This document shows, one piece after another, positions 43,164-51,790 of a DNA stretch of 64,000 bases (within the stretch, counting starts at the first letter, position 1; each line of letters opens with the position of its first letter). Made by a program: the position numbers and the translations under genes. Source of the stretch: AWTP1-13 sp963820375. Lineage in GTDB: Bacteria; Pseudomonadota; Alphaproteobacteria; Rhizobiales; Hyphomicrobiaceae. Under the pieces are notes generated by a model. That model was given only the letters and a program-made list of their open reading frames with translations. It made no database searches and had not been told where the DNA came from. The stretch covers positions 186,001-250,000 of the forward strand of contig CAWFZX010000021.1 of the NCBI GenBank assembly GCA_963820375.1, read 5' to 3'.

Positions 43164-44377
43164 TCGGTGCCGCCGTCGAGCCTGAGCGGCGCACTCTTGC
43201 TGCTCGTGTATCGTGGTTGTTCGCGGCGATTTTCTTCGTCACCGGCAATTCTCTTCCCTATCTGCCGGTGTGGCTCGCCTGGACGGGACTGACCCCACGC
43301 GAGATTGCCGTGATCAGCGCCTGTCCGCTGTTCGTGCGCCTCGTGGCGGCGCCGGCAATCGCCTTTGCGGCCGACCGGTCTGGCGCTCACCGGCGTTTCC
43401 TGATCGGGCTGTCGTGGTCGGCGGTGGCCGCTCAGCTGCTGCTCGCCCAGATGCGCACTTTCTGGCCAATTTTGCTGTGTTCGTTGCTGCTGGCACTGGC
43501 GTGGGCCAGCATCATGCCTCTGGCGGAAACGATTGCCATCAGAGGCATGAAATCCGCTCGGCTCGATTATGGCCGCATGCGCCTGTGGGGTTCCATCAGC
43601 TTCACGGCCGCTGCCTTGTCGGGCGGCTGGCTGGTGCAACACACCGATCCGCAAGCGGTGATGTGGTTGCTGATCGCGGGCTCGACGCTGATGGCGCTCG
43701 CCGCGCATGGACTGGCAGAGCCGGCCGACGCGCAACGCCTGCGGCCGACGACGCCCACACTACGCCCGCGCGATGTGGCCGGCCTGTTGCGTTCGCCGAC
43801 CTTCCTGGTGTTTTTGCTGGCCGCAGGCGCCATCCAGGCAACGCACGCGGTATTCTATACTTTTGGTACCCTGCATTGGGGCGCGCTTGGTCTTTCGACG
43901 TTCGTCGCCGGCTGGCTGTGGACCGCCGGTGTGACAGCCGAAATTCTCGTTTTCGCTTTTTCGGCGGCGCTGGTCCGACGCGCCAGCCCCTCGGCGCTCT
44001 TGGCGCTGGCGGCTGCTGGCGCCATCACCCGGTGGGGGGCGATGGCTTGCGACCCGGCGGTTTGGCTGCTGTTTGCCCTGCAGGCGCTGCACGGGGTGAC
44101 CTTTGCGGTGACCCACATTGGCGCCATCCACTTCATGGCGCGTTGGGTACCCGAGGGCCAAAGCGGTACCGCCCAGGCCCTTTATGCCTCGTGCACGTCG
44201 GGAATCTTGCTCGGCGGGGCCACGCTGCTGGTGGGTCCGCTCTACGCCGACTATGGCGGCCGCGCCTATTTGGCCATGGCGGCGCTGGCAGCGCTTGCCT
44301 TGCTGGCCGCGCTCGCCCTGCGGCGCTTGTCGCGGCAGGCACGGTCAGCCCTGCCGGCTGAGGGCGCTGCCTTTTGA
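43160..44377 (+). CDS. MFS transporter (MFS_1-like)
   Basis: 405-residue inner-membrane transporter with 12 apparent membrane segments. It resembles the MFS_1_like / phenylpropionate-permease subgroup, with 'GNSLPYLPVWLAWTGLTPREI' at the first loop (split after PREI) and 'YGRMRLWGSISFTAAALSGG' in the fifth segment, the usual 'R.WGSigF' motif. It overlaps the dehydratase gene by four bases (ATGA). The cargo could be an amino acid or related acid, inferred from this pairing only. Confidence 0.85.
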   Translation: MIGAAVEPERRTLAARVSWLFAAIFFVTGNSLPYLPVWLAWTGLTPREIAVISACPLFVRLVAAPAIAFAADRSGAHRRFLIGLSWSAVAAQLLLAQMRTFWPILLCSLLLALAWASIMPLAETIAIRGMKSARLDYGRMRLWGSISFTAAALSGGWLVQHTDPQAVMWLLIAGSTLMALAAHGLAEPADAQRLRPTTPTLRPRDVAGLLRSPTFLVFLLAAGAIQATHAVFYTFGTLHWGALGLSTFVAGWLWTAGVTAEILVFAFSAALVRRASPSALLALAAAGAITRWGAMACDPAVWLLFALQALHGVTFAVTHIGAIHFMARWVPEGQSGTAQALYASCTSGILLGGATLLVGPLYADYGGRAYLAMAALAALALLAALALRRLSRQARSALPAEGAAF

Positions 44378-44570
44378 CCTGCCAGCAGGTCGTCCGGGCC
44401 AGGCACCGGGGCAGCGTCCACCGGGAAGCGCTTGGTTGCCGGTCGGCATTTGCCGTATACGCGAAGGACGCGGGGGGTCGCATCCCGCGCCCTCGGTTTC
44501 TTGACCGCGCGGCCGACGTTGCTTGCGGTCGCGCCGCGTACTTGTCGTGGCGCCAGGCGAAGGAGCTTTT

Positions 44571-45821
44571 ATGGCTGGGAGCGATGTGATCGTGCTGGGC
44601 GCCGGCATGGTCGGCGTCTCGTCGGCGCTGCATTTGCAAAAGCGCGGCCAGGCGGTGGTGCTGGTCGATCGTCGAGGCGCGGGCGAGGAGACGAGTTACG
44701 GCAATACCGGCATCATTCAGCGTGAGGGCGTCGTGCCCTATCCGTTTCCACGCGATGTTCGTCTGCTGCTGCGCTACGCCTTCAATCGCCTGCCCGAATC
44801 ACACCTGCATTGGCACGCGTTGCCCGCCATTGCGCCTTGGCTGTTTCGCTATTGGCGCGCCTCCACGCCCGCCGCCATCGCCGCCAGCTCGCGCGGGGCG
44901 CGGCCGCTGATCGAGCGCTGCGTCATCGAGCACGAGACGCTGATGGGGGAGGCCGGTGCTCTTTCCCTGCTGCGCCGCACCGGCTATTTGCGTTTGTATC
45001 GCTCGGCCCCGGCCCTCGACAGCGCCATGCTCAAGGACAAGGCGGCAAGCGAGGCCTATGACGTCAAATTCGAAATGGTGAGCGCCGGCGGCCTCGGCGC
45101 CTTGGAGCCGCATCTCAAAGGCCAGCTGGCCGGCGCCATGTTTCTGCCCGATCCGGTCAGCGTGTCCGATCCGGAAGCCGTCACCAAGGCCTACGCCCGG
45201 TTGTTCCAGGAGCGCGGTGGCCGCTTTGCGCGCGGCGAGGCCGGCACGCTCAAGGCGACGCCGCGCGGCTGGGAGGTGCAAACCGCCAACGGGATGGTCA
45301 GCGCACCGGCCGTGGTGATCGCGCTCGGTCCCTGGTCCGACATCATCTTCCGCCGGCTCGGCTATCGCATTCCGTTCGGCGTCAAGCGCGGCTATCACAT
45401 GCATTTCCGTGCCGAAGGCAACGCCACGCTCAATCGACCGGTGGTGGACGCCGAACACGGCTACGCGCTGACGCCGGTCACGCGCGGTATCCGGCTTACC
45501 ACCGGCGCCGAATTTGCCTCGCGTGACGCCCCCCCGACGCCGGTGCAGCTGGCGCGGGTCGAGCCGCTGGCACGGCAGATTTTCCCTCTCGGGGAACGTC
45601 TCGACGCGCAAGCCTGGCTGGGGCGGCGTCCATGTCTGCCGGACATGCTGCCGGCGGTGGGACGGGGTGGGCGCCACAGCGGGCTTTGGTTCAATTTCGG
45701 CCACCATCATTTGGGCTTCACCCTGGGGCCGGTGACCGGCCGTCTGCTGGCGGAGATGATGACCGGCGAGACGCCCTTTACGGATACGGCGCCCTACGCG
45801 CCCGAGCGGTTCGGCTCATGA
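44571..45821 (+). CDS. FAD-dependent amino-acid dehydrogenase (DadA/DAO family)
   Basis: 416-residue flavoprotein oxidising an amino acid or similar amine. The FAD-binding motif 'VIVLGAGMVGVSSALHLQKRG' (split after HLQ) opens the protein, with 'GNTGIIQREGVVPYPFP' as a DadA-like second segment and 'FGHHHLGFTLGPVTGRLLAEM' toward the end. It is most like D-amino-acid dehydrogenases, though L-hydroxyproline or other substrates are possible. The ATG at 44571 follows GAAGGAGC. The gene lies about 190 bases after the MFS gene and may or may not be in that operon. It is convergent with the small gene on the other strand (six-base overlap). Confidence 0.85.
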   Translation: MAGSDVIVLGAGMVGVSSALHLQKRGQAVVLVDRRGAGEETSYGNTGIIQREGVVPYPFPRDVRLLLRYAFNRLPESHLHWHALPAIAPWLFRYWRASTPAAIAASSRGARPLIERCVIEHETLMGEAGALSLLRRTGYLRLYRSAPALDSAMLKDKAASEAYDVKFEMVSAGGLGALEPHLKGQLAGAMFLPDPVSVSDPEAVTKAYARLFQERGGRFARGEAGTLKATPRGWEVQTANGMVSAPAVVIALGPWSDIIFRRLGYRIPFGVKRGYHMHFRAEGNATLNRPVVDAEHGYALTPVTRGIRLTTGAEFASRDAPPTPVQLARVEPLARQIFPLGERLDAQAWLGRRPCLPDMLPAVGRGGRHSGLWFNFGHHHLGFTLGPVTGRLLAEMMTGETPFTDTAPYAPERFGS

Positions 45822-46001
45822 GCGGTGGAGGTCGCGCTGCAGGATCGGCCTTGGCCGCTGCGGCCCACAGGCCGTGCCGGTCCAGGCGCCGCCATTGCTG
45901 AGGCAAGCCCGCACCAGCTGCTCGCGATGCGCCTGCCAGCCGAACAGCACCGCCAGCAGCGCCACCAAGAGCGCCACGACAATGAGACGCCAGCGGCTCA
46001 T
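45816..46001 (-). CDS. small single-pass membrane protein
   Basis: 61 residues. Starts with a membrane helix 'WRLIVVALLVALLAVLFGW', then a short periplasmic tail with two cysteines (RACLSNGG and GTACGPQ). Its ATG overlaps the upstream peptidase stop by four bases (ATGA), strong evidence that it is translated. Its last six bases overlap the convergent FAD gene. The 'CLSNGGAWTGTACG' pattern resembles short envelope proteins of unknown role in alphaproteobacteria. Function not known. Confidence 0.7.
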   Translation of the reverse strand: MSRWRLIVVALLVALLAVLFGWQAHREQLVRACLSNGGAWTGTACGPQRPRPILQRDLHRS

Positions 46002-47011
46002 GGCGCAGCCCGCGCCGCGAACTTGTCGCCCCAGGCCGGTAGCGCGCCAGGATAGGGCAGCGCAGTTGCCATATAAATGGCGCGGGCGACGGATCTGGCG
46101 ATGCAATCGGCGGCCGCCGACCCGATCTCGGTCAGATCGACCAGACCCTGCCGCATCGGCGTCCGCAGCATGGCGGCGGCGATCACTGTGTCGCCGTCCA
46201 TCGGCGCATGCGCCGGGCGGATGGCGCGGGCGAGGCCGTCATCGGCCATCAAGGCAAGGCGCTTGGCTTGCGCCTTGGTCATGATGGCATCGGTGGCGAC
46301 AAAGGCGATACTCGTGGAGGGTGGGGCATTGGCCTTGATGTAGATGTCGAGCGCGCCCGGGGCAGGCATTGCCGGGGAGCCGAGCCCGCCGAACTCGCCG
46401 GCCACTTCATAGGGGGCGGCCCAAAAATGCGGGCCGTCACCGACCGTCACGCGACCTACGGCATTGACGACGACGATGGCTCCAACGCGGAAACCTGAGC
46501 GCGTCGTTGTGCTGGCGGAGCCAAGTCCTCCCTTGAGATTGGCGGTGGTCGCGCCAAATCCGCCACCGACGCTGCCCATGGGGAAGGCGCCGCCGGTCGC
46601 CCCGGCGGCCGCCCGCCGACCGAGTTCCCAGTAGGGCGGCATGCGCCCCCAATCCTTGTTGCCGCCATTGAGCAGATCAAAGGTGATGGCCTGCGCCACC
46701 ACCGGAACGATGGCGGAACCGATGTTCAGGCCCCTGCCCTGGCAGCGCAGGAAGGAAATGACGCCGCCGGCGGCGTCAAGACCGAAGACCGAGCCGCCCG
46801 AGAGCACGACGCCATCGAGGCCCGTGACGGTCATTTCCGGATCGAGCAAGGCGGTGTCACGACCGCCGGGCGCTCCGCCACGGATGCTGCCCGAGGCGAC
46901 ATTGTCGCGGTCGAGAAGGATCGCCGTCACGCCGCTGGCGACGGCGGCCTCCTCGGCATGACCGACGTTTACGCCCGGCACGTCGGTGATCAGGTTCAAT
47001 CCTTCGCCCAC
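45998..47011 (-). CDS. P1-family peptidase (DmpA-like)
   Basis: A self-processing Ntn-type aminopeptidase/amidase. About 337 residues. Family marks: 'NLITDVPGVNVGHAEEAAV' near the start, 'VVLSGGSVFGLDAAGGV', 'NKDWGRMPPYW', and the segment 'NLKGGLGSAS' where the nucleophile Ser becomes the new N-terminus after cleavage. DmpA relatives cleave D- or beta-amino-acid peptides; the substrate here is unknown. The start is set at the GTG at 47011, because TGGAG lies just before it and because a terminator hairpin (47109-47130) lies just upstream of a longer TTG start at 47107. The 61-residue gene is coupled to its end. Confidence 0.85.
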   Translation of the reverse strand: MGEGLNLITDVPGVNVGHAEEAAVASGVTAILLDRDNVASGSIRGGAPGGRDTALLDPEMTVTGLDGVVLSGGSVFGLDAAGGVISFLRCQGRGLNIGSAIVPVVAQAITFDLLNGGNKDWGRMPPYWELGRRAAAGATGGAFPMGSVGGGFGATTANLKGGLGSASTTTRSGFRVGAIVVVNAVGRVTVGDGPHFWAAPYEVAGEFGGLGSPAMPAPGALDIYIKANAPPSTSIAFVATDAIMTKAQAKRLALMADDGLARAIRPAHAPMDGDTVIAAAMLRTPMRQGLVDLTEIGSAAADCIARSVARAIYMATALPYPGALPAWGDKFAARAAP

Positions 47012-47108
47012 GCGAAACGCTCCAGCTGCGGTCGGCTTGGTGTGCCTTATGGCTTGGCGCCGGAGGCCGCGGCTGTCAATGGCAAGTCGCCGCGGTCGGA
47101 AATGCAAA

Positions 47109-47130
47109 GAGGCAGCCGTGAGGCTGCCTC
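47109..47130 (-). terminator. terminator after livK
   Basis: GAGGCAGCC and GGCTGCCTC pair perfectly over nine bases around a four-base loop. On the minus strand the sequence TTTGCATTT follows. It is 28 bases after the livK stop. Confidence 0.75.
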
Positions 47131-47158
47131 CATGGTTGGCTCTTAGCTGCTGTAGGGC

Positions 47159-48277
47159 TCATTCCTGGAAATAGGTGATCTTGCCTTCCGGGTTCTTTTT
47201 CCAAACGTACATCACGTAGTCGAGCCGCGTGATGTCGCCCTTCTTGTTGTAGGCGAGATCGCCGATCACCGTCTTGAAAGCCTTACCCGCTTTGGTCGCC
47301 TCGGCGACCTTCTTGGGATCGAGCGACTTGGCATCGGCGGCGGCCATCGCCAGCACCTGCATGGCGGCGTAGCTATAGAGGGTATACGCCTCGGGATTGA
47401 TATTCTTGGCCGCAAACTTCTTGACCGCGTCGGCGGCCGCCGGGTTCTTGCGCGGATCGGGACCGAAGGTCATCAAGGTGCCCTCCACGCCGGGTCCGCC
47501 GATCGAGGCAAACTCGTCCGAGGTGATGCCATCGCCGCCCATCAGAGGAGCCTTGACGCCTTGGTCGCGCATCTGCCGCACGATCAGGCCACCTTCCGTA
47601 TGCAGGCCACCCCAATAAACCACGTCGGCGCCCGCGGCCTTGATCTTCGACACCAAGGCGGAGAAATCTTTCTCGCCGATGTTGATGCCCTCATACAGCA
47701 CTTCCTTCATGCCGCCCTTGGTCATGGCCTTTCTGGTTTCATCGGCGAGGCCCTGTCCGTAGGTGGTCTTGTCGTGGATAATCGCCACCTTCTTGCCCTT
47801 GAACTTGGACAGGATGTACTTGCCCGCCACTTCGCCTTGTTGGTCATCGCGACCGCAGGTGCGAAATACGTTCCAGAGGTTGCGCTCGGTAATTCTGGGA
47901 TTGGTGGCCGAGGGCGTGATCATGTAGATGCCGTTCTCCTGGTAGACCTCGGAGGCGGGCATGGTGACGCCAGAGTTGAAGTGGCCGATCACGAACTTGA
48001 CCCCGTCACCGGCCATCTTGTTGGCAACCGAAACACCCTGCTTGGGATCGGAGGCGTCGTCGCCAAACACCAGTTCTATCTTTTGTCCGTTGATACCGCC
48101 CTTGGCATTGAGATCGGCGGCGGCCTGTTCGGCGCCGTTTTTCAACTGCGCTCCGAAAGCCGCGTTGGGTCCCGTTAAGGGACCAGCCACGCCGATCTTG
48201 AGCTGGGCAGAAGCGCCGCCGGCGCCGACGAGCGTTGCAGCGGCGATGGCCAAGGCTGGCCAAAGCACCTTATTCAT
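47159..48277 (-). CDS. livK: branched-chain amino acid ABC transporter binding protein
   Basis: Periplasmic LivK/LivJ-type receptor for leucine, isoleucine, valine or similar ligands. 372 residues. Signal peptide 'VLWPALAIAAATLVGAGG', then the fold opening 'KIGVAGPLTGPNAAFGAQLK', 'VIGHFNSGVTMPASEVY', 'ITPSATNPRITERN', 'VAIIHDKTTYGQGLADE' and 'DVVYWGGLHTEGGL'. The ATG at 48277 is preceded by GGAGG. It is separated from the liv permease operon by about 140 bases and ends at its own terminator, so it probably has its own transcript, which allows higher output. Confidence 0.95.
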   Translation of the reverse strand: MNKVLWPALAIAAATLVGAGGASAQLKIGVAGPLTGPNAAFGAQLKNGAEQAAADLNAKGGINGQKIELVFGDDASDPKQGVSVANKMAGDGVKFVIGHFNSGVTMPASEVYQENGIYMITPSATNPRITERNLWNVFRTCGRDDQQGEVAGKYILSKFKGKKVAIIHDKTTYGQGLADETRKAMTKGGMKEVLYEGINIGEKDFSALVSKIKAAGADVVYWGGLHTEGGLIVRQMRDQGVKAPLMGGDGITSDEFASIGGPGVEGTLMTFGPDPRKNPAAADAVKKFAAKNINPEAYTLYSYAAMQVLAMAAADAKSLDPKKVAEATKAGKAFKTVIGDLAYNKKGDITRLDYVMYVWKKNPEGKITYFQE

Positions 48278-48416
48278 GAAAGCCTCCGTTTGATGCGACA
48301 CTGACAGGCTCCGGCGGTGCGAGCCCGCCTCGACGTGCATGATCCAACGAAAGCAGAGCCGAGTCACGCCGATTTGGCGGGCTGTATGACGCCGATCTGC
48401 GCCGGAAAGATGGCTG

Positions 48417-48785
48417 CTAGCCGGTCCGACGCCAGCCGAGCACGCCGCTGCGCGTGAACAGCCAACGATATTGCGTCGCCATCTGGCGTGCGCGCACCAG
48501 CCGGAAGCCGAAGGTCGCACACAAGAGAGCGACAAGGAAATCAACGGCGTAGCTAACCGGCGAGAGCAGGGGCTCCTCGAACAGGGCGAAATGGCAAAAA
48601 CGCACGCCCGCAGCCAGCAACAAGCAATAGAGCGGCACCTGCCGGAAGGGGCGCCAAGTCTGGGCAATGGCCTTGCCCGAAGCATAGGCAGCCGCGCCAC
48701 CGATGCCCACCGTGAGCAGGAGGAAAATCCACAAGACGTTGTCGCCGCCTTCATACAAGAAGTTGGCGATCAGCCCCGGGTTCAC
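48417..48785 (-). CDS. DUF6867-like small membrane protein in liv operon
   Basis: 122 residues, three hydrophobic segments (about 18-38, 49-65 and 78-98). The patterns 'IAQTWRPFRQVPLYCLLLA' and 'VRFCHFALFEEPLLS' are typical of small membrane proteins found with liv genes in Rhizobiales. It starts with a GTG that overlaps the livF stop (GTGA), so it is translated with livF. The role is unknown; an accessory to the LivHM permease is an inference from the coupling. Confidence 0.7.
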   Translation of the reverse strand: MNPGLIANFLYEGGDNVLWIFLLLTVGIGGAAAYASGKAIAQTWRPFRQVPLYCLLLAAGVRFCHFALFEEPLLSPVSYAVDFLVALLCATFGFRLVRARQMATQYRWLFTRSGVLGWRRTG

Positions 48786-49504
48786 TGGCGGCCGCCTTCC
48801 AGATAGGCGGCCCGGATCTCGGGCCGCGCCAGCAGCTCCTTGCCGGTGCCGCTCATGGTGATGAGCCCGCTGACCATGACGTAGCCCCGGTCGGCGAGCT
48901 TGAGAGCATGAAAGGCGTTCTGCTCGACCAGGAAAACGGTCATGCCCTGGCGATTGAGCTCGGCGATGACGGCAAAGATTTGTTTGACGATCAGCGGCGC
49001 AAGACCGAGGGAGGGCTCGTCCAGCAGCAGAAGTTTCGGCCGGCTCATGAGGGCGCGGGCGATCGCCAGCATCTGCTGTTCGCCGCCCGAAAGCGTACCG
49101 CCGCGTTGCTCGAGGCGGCGCGCCAGCACCGGGAACAGTTTGCAGACGCGGTCGAGGTCCTCCTCGAAGTGGCGGCCGTCATCGATCTCGGCACCCATCT
49201 GCAGGTTCTCGCGCACAGTCATGCGCGGAAAGATCCGCCGACCTTCCGGGGACTGGGCGATGCGCAAGCGGGCAATCTCGTGGGTCGGCAGGCGGGTGAT
49301 GTCGCGGCCCTGATAGAGGATGCGGCCCTCGCGTGCGCGCGGATTGCCGAAGATTGTCATCATCAAGGTCGATTTGCCGGCGCCGTTGGCGCCGATCAAG
49401 GTGACGATCTCGCCTTCCTGCACGTCGATGGCCACGCCCTTGAGCGCCATGATGTTGCCGTAGAAGCTCTTGACGTCGCGCACCGAGAGCAGCGGCTCAC
49501 TCAT
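48782..49504 (-). CDS. livF: branched-chain amino acid ABC transporter ATPase LivF
   Basis: 240-residue ATPase of the Liv importer. Walker A 'GANGAGKSTL', Q-loop 'SPEGRRIFPRMTVREN', signature 'LSGGEQQMLAIARAL' and Walker B 'LLLLDEPSLGLAP' are intact. LivF is recognised by its 'SPEGRRIFPRMTV' stretch and short length. It overlaps livG by four bases and the DUF6867-like gene by four, so it lies in a fully coupled operon. Confidence 0.97.
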   Translation of the reverse strand: MSEPLLSVRDVKSFYGNIMALKGVAIDVQEGEIVTLIGANGAGKSTLMMTIFGNPRAREGRILYQGRDITRLPTHEIARLRIAQSPEGRRIFPRMTVRENLQMGAEIDDGRHFEEDLDRVCKLFPVLARRLEQRGGTLSGGEQQMLAIARALMSRPKLLLLDEPSLGLAPLIVKQIFAVIAELNRQGMTVFLVEQNAFHALKLADRGYVMVSGLITMSGTGKELLARPEIRAAYLEGGRQ

Positions 49505-50412
49505 TGCGAGATCTCCGCTTCCACCTCGTCAACCTCCTCGTCCTCGACGCCGAGATAAGCGGCAATCACCTTCGGGTCGTTGCGGACATGATCGGGTGGC
49601 CCATCGGAAATTTTTTGCCCGTATTCAAGCACCACGACGTGGTCGGAAATGTCCATCACCACCGACATATCATGCTCGATCAGCAGCAAAGAGGTGGCGT
49701 GCTCGACTTGCAGGGATTTCAGAAAAGTCTTCAGATCGGCCGATTCGCGCGGATTGAGTCCGGCCGCAGGCTCATCGAGGCAGAGCAGTACCGGCTCCGT
49801 GCACATGGCGCGCGCGATTTCGAGGCGACGCTGGGCGCCATAAGGCAGATCTCCGGCCGGATCATCGGCACGCTCGGTCAGGCCGACCTTCTCCAGCCAA
49901 TATTTCGCCTTTTGCAACGCCCGCTGTTCAGCCTGGCTGTATTGCCGGGTGCCAAGCAGGCCAAGCAGGGTCCAGCCGGAAGCATCCATCAACCGGTTGT
50001 GCTGGGCAACGATGAGATTTTCCAAGACCGTCATGCCCGAAAACAGGCGGATGTTCTGGAACGTGCGCGCGACTTTCGCACGCGCGGCGATCTCGAAATC
50101 GGGCATGCGCTCGAGCAGGAACAGCTCGCCAGTTCCCGTTGGCGCGTGCCTGGCGCCGGAGGCCGTCAGCTGATCGATGCGATCGGCGGCAGGGGCGGCA
50201 TCGCTCAAGTTCAGCTGCAGCCGGCCGCCGGACGGCTTGTAGAAGCCGGTGATGCAGTTGAAGACCGTGGTCTTGCCGGCGCCGTTGGGGCCAATGATGG
50301 CGGTGATCTCGCCACGCGCAGCCGAGAATGACAGGTCATCGATGGCGATGAGACCGCCAAACCGCATGGTCAGGTGTTCGACCGTGAGCAACGGTGCGAG
50401 CGCGGCGCGCAT
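49501..50412 (-). CDS. livG: branched-chain amino acid ABC transporter ATPase LivG
   Basis: 303-residue partner ATPase. Walker A 'GPNGAGKTTVF', signature 'LPYGAQRRLEIARAM' (the LivG form), Walker B 'LLCLDEPAAGLNP'. A segment of about 40 residues after Walker A ('DQLTASGARHAPTGTGELFL' region) is longer than in E. coli, but resembles other Rhizobiales. The C-terminus has an acidic tail. The ATG at 50412 overlaps the livM stop by one base (TGATG). The frame open further upstream lies antisense to livM and is not coding. Confidence 0.96.
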   Translation of the reverse strand: MRAALAPLLTVEHLTMRFGGLIAIDDLSFSAARGEITAIIGPNGAGKTTVFNCITGFYKPSGGRLQLNLSDAAPAADRIDQLTASGARHAPTGTGELFLLERMPDFEIAARAKVARTFQNIRLFSGMTVLENLIVAQHNRLMDASGWTLLGLLGTRQYSQAEQRALQKAKYWLEKVGLTERADDPAGDLPYGAQRRLEIARAMCTEPVLLCLDEPAAGLNPRESADLKTFLKSLQVEHATSLLLIEHDMSVVMDISDHVVVLEYGQKISDGPPDHVRNDPKVIAAYLGVEDEEVDEVEAEISQ

Positions 50413-51785
50413 CAGCCGTGCCCCTCTTGCACGAGGTCGGCACGCACCCGCCGCCGCTCGCGCAGGAAGATGGAAGGCATCCGGAAGGAGATGAGGCCAC
50501 GCGGCTTCCAGATCATCACCAGCACCATCGCCAGTCCGAACAGCAGCATGCGGTATTGGGTCGGCTCGAAGTCGGGTCCGAACAGGCGCCGCAACCAGTC
50601 GAGTTCGCGCAGGATCTCCGTGCCGCCGATCATCGCCACCGCGGCGATAGCAACGCCGATTTGGCTGCCCATGCCGCCCAGCACAACAATCGCCAGCACA
50701 ATGGCGCTTTCCATGAAGGTGAAGGATTCGGGGCTGATGAACCCCTGGCGTGCGGCGAAGAACGAGCCGGCAAAGCCACCAAAGCCCGCGCCGATGGCGA
50801 AGGCGGTCAGCTTGGTGTTGGTCGTATTGATGCCGAGCGAGCGACAGGCAATCTCGTCCTCGCGCAGGGCCTCCCAGGCGCGGCCGATCGGCAGCCGGCG
50901 CAAGCGCAAGGTGACCCAATTGGTCAACAGCGCCAGCGCCAGGATGACGTAAAACAGGAATATGGCCCGATGCACCGGCGAGAACTCAATGTCGAAGTAC
51001 GCCGCAAAACCCTCAGGACTGGCGTTGAACGGCAGGCCGAAGAACGTCGGCCGGGGGATGCCGGAGATGCCGGCGTAGCCACCCGTGACGGGCACCCAAT
51101 TGATGAGGATCAGGCGGATGATCTCGCCGAAGGCCAGGGTGACAATAGCTAAGTAGTCGCCGCGCAGGCGTAGCACGGGAAAGCCGAGCAGGATGCCCCA
51201 GAAAGCCGCCAGGATGCCGGCCAGCGGCAAGCAGATCCAGAAGCTAAGTCCCAGGTTCTGCGCCAGCAGGGCGCTGGAGTAGGCGCCCACGGCGTAGAAG
51301 GCGACATAGCCCAGATCGAGCAGGCCGGCGAGCCCCACCACGATGTTCAAGCCCCAACCCAGCATGATGTAGATCATGATCTGGATGCCGAAATTGTCGA
51401 TCCACTTGATGGCCCCGGCCTTGCCCGCCAGGCCCAATGCAATGGCCGGATAGAGCAGCAGGAGGGCGAGCCCAATGATGGCAAAGCTGCGCGCGGCGGC
51501 CTCGCGGACGCCGCTGGGCAGGGCCGGCTTCAGGCGCCTGGCCGAGGGGCCGGAGGAGGCCCACAGGAGATAGGCGAAGCGCGCGGCGAAGGCGCCGGCG
51601 ACCGCAATGACGACAAAGCCCCAACGGGGTTGCAGGATGAGTTCGTTGGCAATGTCCTGCTCGGTGCGCAAGGCCAAGATCGGCACCGCCAGTCCCAGCG
51701 CGACCAGGGCGCTGCCGAGCGCATCGGTGACGGCCGCTGCCAGCCATCGCCAAGGGTTGTTGCAGGCGGCGACCGGACTGGCCAT
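50412..51785 (-). CDS. livM: branched-chain amino acid ABC transporter permease LivM
   Basis: 457-residue permease of the Liv importer. Multiple membrane segments, 'GWGLNIVVGLAGLLDLGYVAFY' typical for LivM (split after LLDL), 'LRLRGDYLAIVTLAFGEIIR' and the EAA-like loop 'GRAWEALREDEIACRSLGIN'. The N-terminal 100 residues are an extra stretch seen in long LivM forms. The ATG at 51785 is six bases after the livH stop; earlier starts overlap livH in another frame and are not likely. Confidence 0.95.
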   Translation of the reverse strand: MASPVAACNNPWRWLAAAVTDALGSALVALGLAVPILALRTEQDIANELILQPRWGFVVIAVAGAFAARFAYLLWASSGPSARRLKPALPSGVREAAARSFAIIGLALLLLYPAIALGLAGKAGAIKWIDNFGIQIMIYIMLGWGLNIVVGLAGLLDLGYVAFYAVGAYSSALLAQNLGLSFWICLPLAGILAAFWGILLGFPVLRLRGDYLAIVTLAFGEIIRLILINWVPVTGGYAGISGIPRPTFFGLPFNASPEGFAAYFDIEFSPVHRAIFLFYVILALALLTNWVTLRLRRLPIGRAWEALREDEIACRSLGINTTNTKLTAFAIGAGFGGFAGSFFAARQGFISPESFTFMESAIVLAIVVLGGMGSQIGVAIAAVAMIGGTEILRELDWLRRLFGPDFEPTQYRMLLFGLAMVLVMIWKPRGLISFRMPSIFLRERRRVRADLVQEGHG

Positions 51786-51790
51786 GGTGT

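Noticed and set aside
47012..47107. Longer TTG start for the P1 peptidase.
   Set aside because: The extra residues are basic and not family-like. A livK terminator ends two bases before that start. The GTG at 47011 has a better ribosome-binding site.
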